Part shown: one piece after another, positions 53,227 to 61,352 of the stretch
How the letters are laid out: each line of letters begins with the position of its first letter
Position numbering within the stretch: the first letter of the stretch is position 1
NCBI GenBank assembly: GCA_016218825.1
Contig: JACRCV010000027.1
Coordinates: 35,770 to 99,769 of the forward strand
From: Deltaproteobacteria bacterium
GTDB lineage: Bacteria > Myxococcota > XYA12-FULL-58-9
Reading direction: 5' to 3'
DNA length: 64,000 bases
Notes under the pieces: model-generated
The model's database searches: none
What the model saw: the letters and a program-made list of their open reading frames with translations, nothing else
What the model was told of the DNA's origin: nothing
Position numbers and translations under genes: made by a program

Positions 53227-54699
53227 GTGGCCGCCGTCCGCAAGGTCCTCTTCGTGTCGCCGCCCTACCACTGCGGCGTGGTCGAGGTAGCGGGGCGCTG
53301 GATCCCGCTGCAGTTCGTGTATCTGGCAGGTGCCGCTCGTCACGCCGGCTTCGACTGCCGGATCTACGACGCGATGAGCGCCGATGCGACGCACGCGCAG
53401 ATCGTCGCGGCCATCGCCGACTTCGCGCCCGACGTCGTCGCCACCTCTTGCATCACCTCGACCTATCCCGACGGCCTCGAGGTTCTTCGCGCAGCCAAGG
53501 ACGCCGGCGCCCGCACGGTCATGGGCGGTGTGCACCCGAGCTTCATGTGGCGCGAGGTCTTGAGCGAGAGCGGCGCGCCGGTCGACTACGTGGTGACCGG
53601 CGAGGGCGAGGCGACCCTCGTCGAGCTCCTGCGGGCGTTGCGCGATTCCGGTGATCTCACCAAGGTGGCCGGGCTCGCATATCGCCACGGCGGCCGCGCG
53701 GTGAACAACCCGCCACGGCCGAGGCGGGCGACGCTCGACGGCATGCCGATGGCCTGGGATCTGCTCGACTGGCCGCTCTACACCTACTTCGTGTACCCCG
53801 GCTCCCGGCTCGCCGCGGTGAGCGGCTCGCGCGGTTGCGCCCACGCCTGCACCTTCTGCTCGCAGCAGAAGTTCTGGGAGAAGACCTGGCGCGGCAGGGA
53901 CGTCGCCGGGCTCGTCGACGAGCTCGAGCTCTTGCGGCGTCGGTACGGCGTCGACGTGGTGCTCCTGACCGACGAGTATCCGACGCCGGACGCCGAGCGC
54001 TGGGAGCGTTTCCTCGATCACGTGATCGAGCGCGATCTCGGGCTCAAGCTCCTCCTCGAGACCCGGGTCGAAGACGTGGTCCGCGATCAGGCGATCCTGC
54101 CCAAGTACGTCGCCGCCGGCGTCGCGCACGTCTACGTCGGCGTCGAAGCGACCGACCAGGCGACGCTCGATCTGATTCACAAAGACAACCAGGTCGAGAC
54201 CGGCATCAAGGCGCTGCGACTGCTGTCCGAGCACGGTCTCATCAGCGAGACGTCCTTCGTGCTCGGCTTTCCCGACGACACCCCCGAGACCATCAAACGG
54301 ACCCTCGAGCTCTCCAAGACCTACGACCCCGATTTCGCCCATTACCTGGCGATTACGCCGTGGCCGTATGCCGACATCTGGAACGACCTGGCGCCGTACG
54401 TCGTGAGCGACGACTATCGAAAGTACAACCTGATCGATCCGGTGATTCGCCCCAAGGCGATGACCTTGGATGACGTCGACAACGCCATCGTCGACTGCTA
54501 TCGCTCCTTTTACACCGCCAAGGCCGTGTCCCTCGCCACCGATCGCAACGCCGCCCGTCGCGACTATCTCTTCCGTTCGATGAAGCTCATCATGGGGAGC
54601 TCGTTCGTCCGCAAGAAGATGACGAGTGGCAAGGGCATGCCGCCCGAAATCCGGGCGCTTCTGAAGAAGCTCAGCGTGGTCGGTGACGGACGATCCTGA
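53227..54699 (+). CDS. BchE-like cobalamin-dependent radical SAM protein
   Basis: A 490-residue protein from GTG 53227 (an earlier in-frame GTG at 53191 adds 12 residues). The N-terminal ~150 residues are a B12-binding domain (VLFVSPPYHCGVVEVAGRW, YDAMSAD, VMGGVHPSFMWREVL, VTGEGEATLVELL). The radical-SAM core has C204, C208 and C211 in RGCAHACTFCSQ for the 4Fe-4S cluster, then LLTDEYPTPDAERWE, GVEATDQATLDLI and TSFVLGFPDDTPETI. The whole length, including APYVV...YRKYNLIDPVIRPKAMT and DYLFRSMK, follows BchE, the anaerobic Mg-protoporphyrin monomethyl ester cyclase. No other pigment gene is present, so chlorophyll synthesis is not implied. Confidence 0.85.
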   Translation: MAAVRKVLFVSPPYHCGVVEVAGRWIPLQFVYLAGAARHAGFDCRIYDAMSADATHAQIVAAIADFAPDVVATSCITSTYPDGLEVLRAAKDAGARTVMGGVHPSFMWREVLSESGAPVDYVVTGEGEATLVELLRALRDSGDLTKVAGLAYRHGGRAVNNPPRPRRATLDGMPMAWDLLDWPLYTYFVYPGSRLAAVSGSRGCAHACTFCSQQKFWEKTWRGRDVAGLVDELELLRRRYGVDVVLLTDEYPTPDAERWERFLDHVIERDLGLKLLLETRVEDVVRDQAILPKYVAAGVAHVYVGVEATDQATLDLIHKDNQVETGIKALRLLSEHGLISETSFVLGFPDDTPETIKRTLELSKTYDPDFAHYLAITPWPYADIWNDLAPYVVSDDYRKYNLIDPVIRPKAMTLDDVDNAIVDCYRSFYTAKAVSLATDRNAARRDYLFRSMKLIMGSSFVRKKMTSGKGMPPEIRALLKKLSVVGDGRS

Positions 54700-54714
54700 G
54701 GTCGGGCGCGCCGC

Positions 54715-55374
54715 TCACGGCTGCGGCAGCAGACCCATCTTGATCGCGAACTGCACGAGCTTCGCGTGGTTGTGGATCCCGACCTTCTCCATGAGGTTGA
54801 ACCGGTGGGTCATCACCGTCTTCACCGCCACGCCGAGGGCCGCCGCGGTCTCCTTGTTCGAGTAGCCCTCGGCGACGAGCTTCAGGACCTGCCGCTCGCG
54901 CGGCGTCAGTGACTCGAAGCCTTCGTCTTCCGAGCGGACCGGGCGCTGCCCGCCCATGCCGACCACCGCGCGCGCCAGGCTGGGGTCGATGTAGGTTCCC
55001 CCCGCGAGGACCGCGCGGATCGCCGCCATCAGCTCGTCACCGCGGGCCGACTTCAGGATGTAGCCGTTGGCGCCGGCCTCGAGCAGCCGCTGGAGGAAGA
55101 TGGGCTCGTCGTGCTGCGTCAGCACCAGGATGGTGACCGCCGAGTTTCGGCGGCGCAGCTCTATCGTGGTCTCGATGCCGCCCATGCCCTTGAGCGAGAG
55201 GTCGAGCAGCAGCAGGTCGGGCTTTGTGCTTTCGACGAGGGGGATGGTCTCTTCGCCGCTCGCCGCTTCGCCCACGACTTCCACCGGGGGGTCCTGTTGC
55301 TCTTCGAGGAAGGATCGCATGCCGACGCGCAGCACGACGTGGTCGTCGGTGAGAATCATTCGGACTGGCTTCAT
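54715..55374 (-). CDS. NarL/FixJ-type response regulator
   Basis: A 219-residue DNA-binding response regulator. The receiver domain (1-~125) has the acidic pair in LTDDHVVL, the phospho-acceptor Asp in LLLLDLSLKGMGG, and conserved T/K positions (LVLTQHDEP, YILKSARG). The C-terminal LuxR-type HTH (~150-215) is typical: LTPRERQVLKLVAEGYSNKETAAALGV. Its ATG overlaps the stop of the histidine-kinase gene (ATGA), so kinase and regulator are co-translated. Targets unknown; nearby heme-protein genes are candidates. Confidence 0.95.
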   Translation of the reverse strand: MKPVRMILTDDHVVLRVGMRSFLEEQQDPPVEVVGEAASGEETIPLVESTKPDLLLLDLSLKGMGGIETTIELRRRNSAVTILVLTQHDEPIFLQRLLEAGANGYILKSARGDELMAAIRAVLAGGTYIDPSLARAVVGMGGQRPVRSEDEGFESLTPRERQVLKLVAEGYSNKETAAALGVAVKTVMTHRFNLMEKVGIHNHAKLVQFAIKMGLLPQP

Positions 55375-57761
55375 GGAACACTGCTCCTGGTGGCCGCCGG
55401 TTGCAGCGGCAAGGTGACGCTCACGGTCGTTCCTTCGTCGGGGGCGGACTCGACGACGAGCTCGCCGCCGAGGAGGTGCGCCCGCTCCTCGATCCCGAGG
55501 AGGCCGAGGCCGCGCGGATCGCCGCCGATGGTCGCACCGCGCAAGCGCGCGCGGTCGAAGCCGCGGCCGTCGTCTTCGACGATCATCGTGACGCGGTTGT
55601 CGCGAAAACGCAGGGTCACGAAGACGTGCGGGGCGCTCGCGTGCTGGACGACGTTGTTGAGGGACTCCTGGAAGATACGGAACAGCGACAGGCTGACGTT
55701 GCGATCGAGGTCGCGGACCTCGCCGTCGACGACGAGCTGGCCTCGGGTCGCGTGTTCTCGTTCCAGGCGCTCGAGGTGCCACTGGAGGGCCGGCATGAAG
55801 CCGAGACGGTCGAGCACCAATGGCCGCAGGTCGAGAGTGATCCTGCGGACGGTCGACAGCAGCACCTGGATCTGCTCTTCGACGGCGCGCAGGCGAGGAC
55901 CGCAGGCGGTGCCCTCGGGTTGATTGCCCAGCCGCTCGAGCTCCAGCCGGATCGCGGCGAGATCTTGGCTCACGGTGTCGTGCAGCTCGCGCGCGAGCCG
56001 CCGGCGCTCCTCCTCTTGGGCCGTGAGGATCTTGCCGAGGAGCTCCTGGCGCAGCTGGTGTCGGTGTTGCTGCTCGTCCTGCAACAGGCGGTTGGCGGCG
56101 CCGATGAGCACGTGGTGGAGCAGCGAGTGGAGGCGCTCCTCCTCGAGCTGCGGCGGACCTTTGGCTTGCGCCAGCACGCAGCTCAAGGTCAGCCCTCCGG
56201 GGACCGCCAGGTCGGCGGCGAGGAGGATCTGGCCGTCGAGCTCGGCGGCGGCGGGATGGGCGACGGCGGGGTCGAGCAGGCACGTGCGGCAGCGGTGCTG
56301 GTCGTCCCCTACCGGCGAGGACGGGGCCGTGCCGAACCCGGCTTGCGCTGCCGCGCGCAGGGCCGTCGCCGCTTCCGGGCTCATCCCGATCTGGGCCTCG
56401 AAGTCGCGGTCGCCATACCGCAGGCTGAGGGTGCCGGCAGGAAATCCCTGGATCTCCATGATCTTGGTGAGACCATGACGAACGATCGCGGGCACGTCGT
56501 CGGCCTTGAGGGAGAGCTCGGTGACGCGATCGAGGGTCTCGAGCAGGCGATGGGAGGACTCGACCTCGACGCGGAGCGCGTTGCGGTGCGCCTCGATCTC
56601 GACCACGGCGTCCGCCACCCGCGCGCGCCAGGCGCTGAGGACCTGGGCCAAAGCGCCGACTTCGTTGTTGCCGAACTTCGGGAGCTGCTCGCGCGCATCG
56701 GTCGCGCGGAGGCGGCGGAGGGCACGGATGAGACGGGACAGAGGATGGACGACGCTGCGCACGGCGAGCCAGGCGAAGACGAGAAAGGCGCCGACGAAGA
56801 GGACGGCCGACCAGATCAGCCGGCGACGCATGACGGAGGCGGGCGCCAGCGCCTCGGTCTCGAGCTGGCGCAGTGCGACACCGAGAGCCAGCGCCGGCAG
56901 TGGGGCGAAGGCCAGGATGTCGGTCACCGGCTCATCGACCGCCTCGGGTCCGGTGTGGCAGCTGTGGCATCGGCTGCGCACCGGCTGTCGATCACGGACG
57001 GCGCGGGTCAGGAGCGCGCCGTGGTCGGCGGTCTGCAGAAGGCCGGTCGGCGCCGTGGTCGCGACGATCGTGCCGCCGGCGTCGATGAGCTGGTAGACCG
57101 CGCTCGACTTCTCGATGCCCACCATGCGCAGCAGGCTCACGGCTCGCGGGGCGACGACGCCGCCGGCGTACAGGTGTGGGGCGCGGCTGTCGGTCTTGGG
57201 CGCCAAGAAGACGAGATCCTCGGCGCCGGAGGCCGTGATGCGCGACACCGCGCTGCGGTGCTTTGACTGAACCTCGGCGACGAGACCCTGGGTGCGCAGG
57301 GTCTCTTCGATGGTCTCGGGGTTCACCGCCGCGGTGTGGGCGACGACGCGGCCCTCGGCGTCGGCCACGAACGCCCGCCCCTCGAAGTAGGTCCCGAGCG
57401 CGGTCCGATCCAGCTGCGCCTGCAGCGCCGCCGGCGTCGCGGGAGACGTGGCGAGCGCTGCCGACAGGCGAGCCAGATCGAGATCGATCTCGTCCTGGAG
57501 GTGACCGGCGGTGGCGGCGACGAGATCGTAACGGTCGGCCAGCAGCTGGTCGACGAACCCTTCGACGACCAACGTCGAGAGCCCGGCGACACCACTGAGA
57601 AGGAGGGCGCTGCCGATGCCCATGACCGCGAGCGCGCGGGCATAGAGACCGTGCCGCCACGAGAACGGCCGGGATTCGTCGAGATTGGGTGTGGCCCTCT
57701 GCATGCTCAGCCGTCGGACCCCGAGACTCGGCAGCCGCGCTCCGCGCGTCGGTCGCTCCAT
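55371..57761 (-). CDS. Sensor histidine kinase with CXXCH in its periplasmic sensor domain
   Basis: About 796 residues from ATG 57761; ATG 57704 is an alternative. Membrane helix 1 (ALAVMGIGSALLLSGVAG) and helix 2 (LIWSAVLFVGAFLVFAWLAV) bracket a ~230-residue sensor domain. Just before helix 2 lies CHSCH (residues 265-269), a covalent heme-c motif. A HAMP linker, a GAF-like region (with CRTCLLDP) and a HisKA_3 box follow (EEERRRLARELHDTVSQDLA, phospho-acceptor His ~593), then an HATPase domain (FRIFQESLNNVVQHA, VEDDGRGFD, GLGLLGIEERA). NarX/LiaS-type kinases have this core; the heme motif suggests redox, O2 or NO sensing. Confidence 0.9.
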   Translation of the reverse strand: MERPTRGARLPSLGVRRLSMQRATPNLDESRPFSWRHGLYARALAVMGIGSALLLSGVAGLSTLVVEGFVDQLLADRYDLVAATAGHLQDEIDLDLARLSAALATSPATPAALQAQLDRTALGTYFEGRAFVADAEGRVVAHTAAVNPETIEETLRTQGLVAEVQSKHRSAVSRITASGAEDLVFLAPKTDSRAPHLYAGGVVAPRAVSLLRMVGIEKSSAVYQLIDAGGTIVATTAPTGLLQTADHGALLTRAVRDRQPVRSRCHSCHTGPEAVDEPVTDILAFAPLPALALGVALRQLETEALAPASVMRRRLIWSAVLFVGAFLVFAWLAVRSVVHPLSRLIRALRRLRATDAREQLPKFGNNEVGALAQVLSAWRARVADAVVEIEAHRNALRVEVESSHRLLETLDRVTELSLKADDVPAIVRHGLTKIMEIQGFPAGTLSLRYGDRDFEAQIGMSPEAATALRAAAQAGFGTAPSSPVGDDQHRCRTCLLDPAVAHPAAAELDGQILLAADLAVPGGLTLSCVLAQAKGPPQLEEERLHSLLHHVLIGAANRLLQDEQQHRHQLRQELLGKILTAQEEERRRLARELHDTVSQDLAAIRLELERLGNQPEGTACGPRLRAVEEQIQVLLSTVRRITLDLRPLVLDRLGFMPALQWHLERLEREHATRGQLVVDGEVRDLDRNVSLSLFRIFQESLNNVVQHASAPHVFVTLRFRDNRVTMIVEDDGRGFDRARLRGATIGGDPRGLGLLGIEERAHLLGGELVVESAPDEGTTVSVTLPLQPAATRSSVP

Positions 57762-57895
57762 GTCCGGCGGCAGTCTAACCGTTCTGGTGGTGGAGCACGA
57801 GACCGGCCGCCGGCGGCCGGCCGATGACAAGTGTCGAAGTCGATGTTATGGACCTTGGGGCCAGCTCGGGGCTGTGCGGATTCTGGAGTCCTCAT

Positions 57896-58351
57896 ATGGT
57901 TCGTCATCTGCCACTCCTGGTCGCGGCGGCGTTGGCCCCGGTGGCCGCCTGTCGTGGTGCTCGTGTCGACGGCGGCGCGTCGCCCGAGGGCTCGGCGGCG
58001 CCGTCCGCGTCGGCGGCCGGGGCGTTGCCGGCGGCGCTGATCGTCGGCGGCGTGAGCGCGCAGCGGCTCACGCTCTTGCCGTGCGTGCAGGCCGCGAGGG
58101 CCGCGGGTGAGCCCGGCAGCGACCTCTACGACTTGCGGCTGAGCTTCACGGTGAGCCCCGACGGGGCCGTGAGCCGGATCGACGTGCAACGGCCGGCGGG
58201 GGTCTTGACGGGGGCCTTTCGCGACTGCGTGGTCGCGGCGATGGGGCGCTGGCGGTTCATGAGCAGTGAGAGCGGCGGACAGGGGACCGCGGTGCCGGTG
58301 TCGATCGCGGCGAGCGACGTCCAGGCCGGCGCTCCGGGCGCGAGACCCTAG
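57896..58351 (+). CDS. AgmX/PglI-like small lipoprotein
   Basis: A 151-residue lipoprotein. ATG 57896 follows TGGAGTCC and gives MVRHLPLLVAAALAPVAAC; the frame extends upstream without a site. A Ser/Ala linker leads to a ~80-residue C-terminal domain (LYDLRLSFTVSPDGAVSRID, GAFRDCVVAAMGRWRF, TAVPVSIAA). This matches the AgmX/PglI C-terminal module of gliding-motility and myxobacterial proteins, which is TonB-C-like. The CxxA and conserved Cys of that module are present. Divergent from the kinase gene; the RCC1 gene follows after 31 bp. Confidence 0.75.
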   Translation: MVRHLPLLVAAALAPVAACRGARVDGGASPEGSAAPSASAAGALPAALIVGGVSAQRLTLLPCVQAARAAGEPGSDLYDLRLSFTVSPDGAVSRIDVQRPAGVLTGAFRDCVVAAMGRWRFMSSESGGQGTAVPVSIAASDVQAGAPGARP

Positions 58352-58382
58352 CGTGGCGCCGCGGCGACTTCGAGAGGCGCAC

Positions 58383-61352
58383 ATGTCGAGATTGCTCCTC
58401 GTGCTGTTGATCTTGGCGGGTTGCGGCCAGCGGGATCCAGGCCACGGGTCCGGCGACCCCGCGCCGGCGGACCAGGCGCAAAGCGACGGCGACGCGAGCG
58501 CGCTCAACACGGCGCCGGTGGCGGTCGCGCAGCAGGTGACCACCGCCGAGGACGAGCCGATCGCGATCACGCTGGTCGGCACCGACGCCGACGACGATCC
58601 CCTGACCTTTGCGGTCACCGTCGGTCCCGGCCGCGGGAGCGTGGCGCTCGACGGCAACGTCGCGACCTACACGCCGGCGGCCGAGGTCTTTGGCGCCGAC
58701 CAGCTCACCTTCGTCGTCTCGGACGGGGTGATGGAGAGCGCGCCGGCGTCGGTCTCGATTACGATCGATCCGAGGAACGACGGGCCGGTTGCCGTCGCCT
58801 CGGTCCCGGCCTTCGCGGTCGTCGGCCGGCCGGCGGCGCTGAAGAGCGCGAGCTACGACGTCGACGACGACGCGTTGGTGTTTGCGTGGAGCGCGGTGTC
58901 GGGGCCGGCGGTGTCTCTCGACCAGCCCGCCGCCGCGGCGCCGTCGTTCGTGCCGACCGCGGCCGGCCTCTATGTGTTCTCGTTGCTCGTCGATGATGGG
59001 CGCCTCACGGCAACCACCCAGGTCAGCGTCGGGGTGTGGGACCTCGCCGCGGCCTACCACTCGCTGGCGCTGGCGCCCGACGCCACCCTCTGGAGCTGGG
59101 GCTACAACGCCTATGGCCAGCTCGGCGACGGCGACCGCCTCGATGCCGCGCGCCCGCGCGCGGCGCGGCTGGCGACCCAGTTTGCGCGGGTCTTCGCCGG
59201 CGGCGATCTTTCACTCGGCCTGGGTCGTGACGGGAGTCTGTGGGCCTGGGGTTATGGGGGCGGCGGCCAGCTGGGGGACGGCTGTGACCCGCTCGTGGAC
59301 TGCGAGGCCGTCGTCGCGGCGCCGCGCCAGGTCTTGGGCACCGGCGCCGCGCCATACGACAGCGATTGGCGCGTGGCCACCGCCGGTTACGGGCACGTGC
59401 TCGCCCTGAAGGAGGACGGCACGTTGTGGGCGTGGGGCGACAACTTCGCGGGCCAGCTCGGCGTCGGCGACGCGGTCCCGCGCAGCCGGCCGACGGAGGT
59501 GCTGGGGCGGGACGGCGTCACCCACGACGGCGATTGGGCCGCGGTCGCGGCCGGCGGGAGTCACTCGCTGGCCCTCAAGACCGACGGCACGCTGTGGGCC
59601 TGGGGCGGCAATCTCGACGGACAGCTCGGCACCGGCTGCACGCCGCTCGCCGACTGTGTGGACTCTTGGACCCCGGTCGAGGTCGCCGGCGGCGGCGGCG
59701 GTCACGACCGTGACTGGAGCCAGGTCACCGCCGGCTACGCGGTGAGCGCGGCGGTCAAACAGGACGGGACGTCGTGGACCTGGGGGGCCGGCGCGAGCGG
59801 GCAGCTGGGTGATGGCTGCGTGGTGGGGGTCACCTGCGCCGCACGCGGGTTCCCCGGCCAGGTGGTCGGCGAGGACGGCGTGCAACCCGACGCCGATTGG
59901 GCCGCGGTGGCGGCGCAGGCCGAGACCTTGCTGCTGCGCAAGCGCGCCGGCAGTTTGTGGGCGGTCGGCTATGACGGCCACGGCGAGCTCGGCGACGGAA
60001 GCGCGACCGACCGTTCGCGCGTCGGCCGGATCGGCGTGGCCGCCGACTGGATCGGGCTGGCGGCGGGCGTCTTCCACGCCCTGGCGGTTCGGGAGACGGC
60101 GGGGTTCTTCGCGTGGGGGATGAACCGTGACGGCGCGCTCGGCAACGGCGAGGCGTTTCTGGAATCGCCCACTCGGGTCGATGGCTCGACGGATTGGGCG
60201 GCCGTCGCCGCCGGCCGTGCGCACGCGCTGGCGACGAAGACCGACGGCTCGCTGTGGGCGTGGGGCGCCAACGCCGACGGCGAGCTCGGGGACGGCTGCA
60301 GCGTCGGGAGCGACTGCGACGACGCGCTCGTCCCGACGCGGGTCGGGGCCGACACTGACTGGGCGGCCGCCGCCGCGGGACACGGTGCGTTCAGCGCCGG
60401 CCGTCGCGGCGGTGCTCTGTGGCTCTGGGGTGCGGAGCAGGTCGGGGAGCTCGCCTCGGGTTGCGTGGTGGGCTTCTGCGTCGGCGCCACGGCGCCCGCC
60501 CGCGAAGTCCTGGCGGCGTCCAACTGGGTCGCGGTCGCGGCCGGCGCGCACCACGCGTTGGGGTTGCAGGACGAGGGCGCGGGCGCGATCAGCCTGTGGA
60601 GCTGGGGCGGGGGCGAGGGCGGCGCGCTCGGCCACGGTGATCAGGCGACCCGCACGACGCCGACCCGGGTCGGGAGCGGCGTCGGCTGGAGCGCGGTGGC
60701 GGCGCGACTGCACAGCCTGGCGGCGCGCACCGACGGCTCGGTGTGGGCGTGGGGGCCGAACCAGTGGCGGCAGCTGGGCGACGGTACGAGCATCGACCGC
60801 TACTCGCCGCGGCCCGTCTGCCTGGTCTACGACAGCGCCGGGGCCTCGTGTACGACGCCGCTCGTGGGCGCGATCGCCGGCATCGCGGTCGGTGACGCGC
60901 ACAGCCTGGCGGTCGTCGACGGCGAGGTCTGGTCGTGGGGTCTCGACGACGCCGCGGCGCTCGGCCGTGGGACCGCGACCGGCACGGCGTTGCCCGGTCG
61001 TGTTTGCGCCGCCGGGGAGGCGTCGCCGTGCGCGGCGTTTCTGGACGGTGCCGTGCAGGTGGCGGCAGGTGGCTCCTTCAGCGTCGCCAGGCGCGCCGAC
61101 GGTTCGTTGTGGGCTTGGGGCACCGGCAGCCACGGTGTCCTCGGCACCGGCCGCTCCGAGCGCGCCGTGGTACCGGTGCAGGTCGGGACGGACAGCGACT
61201 GGGCGGCGGTGAGCGCCGGCTCGGAGTTCGTGCTCGCGATCAAGAGGGATGGCACGCTGTGGGCGTGGGGCGACAACGGCCGCGGCCGGCTCGGGGTCGG
61301 GTCGCCCCAAGAGCGCGCGCTCCCGGTGGCCGTGACGATTGGAGGCGACTGA
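58383..61352 (+). CDS. RCC1-repeat surface lipoprotein with Ig-like domains
   Basis: A 989-residue protein. ATG 58383 follows GAGAGG and starts MSRLLLVLLILAGC, a lipobox. Residues ~40-135 are a cadherin/tandem-95-like Ig domain (VTTAEDEPIAITLVGTDADD). Residues ~140-215 are a PKD-like domain (DVDDDALVFAWSAVSGP). From ~220 to the end are 14 RCC1-type units, each with HSLALxxDGxLWAWG and a GQLGDG-like end. That number fits two seven-bladed propellers. Units 9-12 are irregular. A guanine-nucleotide-exchange role is not implied; bacterial RCC1 proteins are mostly surface or repeat scaffolds. The stop overlaps the next ATG by one base. Confidence 0.9.
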   Translation: MSRLLLVLLILAGCGQRDPGHGSGDPAPADQAQSDGDASALNTAPVAVAQQVTTAEDEPIAITLVGTDADDDPLTFAVTVGPGRGSVALDGNVATYTPAAEVFGADQLTFVVSDGVMESAPASVSITIDPRNDGPVAVASVPAFAVVGRPAALKSASYDVDDDALVFAWSAVSGPAVSLDQPAAAAPSFVPTAAGLYVFSLLVDDGRLTATTQVSVGVWDLAAAYHSLALAPDATLWSWGYNAYGQLGDGDRLDAARPRAARLATQFARVFAGGDLSLGLGRDGSLWAWGYGGGGQLGDGCDPLVDCEAVVAAPRQVLGTGAAPYDSDWRVATAGYGHVLALKEDGTLWAWGDNFAGQLGVGDAVPRSRPTEVLGRDGVTHDGDWAAVAAGGSHSLALKTDGTLWAWGGNLDGQLGTGCTPLADCVDSWTPVEVAGGGGGHDRDWSQVTAGYAVSAAVKQDGTSWTWGAGASGQLGDGCVVGVTCAARGFPGQVVGEDGVQPDADWAAVAAQAETLLLRKRAGSLWAVGYDGHGELGDGSATDRSRVGRIGVAADWIGLAAGVFHALAVRETAGFFAWGMNRDGALGNGEAFLESPTRVDGSTDWAAVAAGRAHALATKTDGSLWAWGANADGELGDGCSVGSDCDDALVPTRVGADTDWAAAAAGHGAFSAGRRGGALWLWGAEQVGELASGCVVGFCVGATAPAREVLAASNWVAVAAGAHHALGLQDEGAGAISLWSWGGGEGGALGHGDQATRTTPTRVGSGVGWSAVAARLHSLAARTDGSVWAWGPNQWRQLGDGTSIDRYSPRPVCLVYDSAGASCTTPLVGAIAGIAVGDAHSLAVVDGEVWSWGLDDAAALGRGTATGTALPGRVCAAGEASPCAAFLDGAVQVAAGGSFSVARRADGSLWAWGTGSHGVLGTGRSERAVVPVQVGTDSDWAAVSAGSEFVLAIKRDGTLWAWGDNGRGRLGVGSPQERALPVAVTIGGD

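Noticed and set aside
53227..54699. Evidence that the organism is a phototroph
   Set aside because: Only one BchE-like gene is present; B12/radical-SAM homologues occur widely outside photosynthesis.
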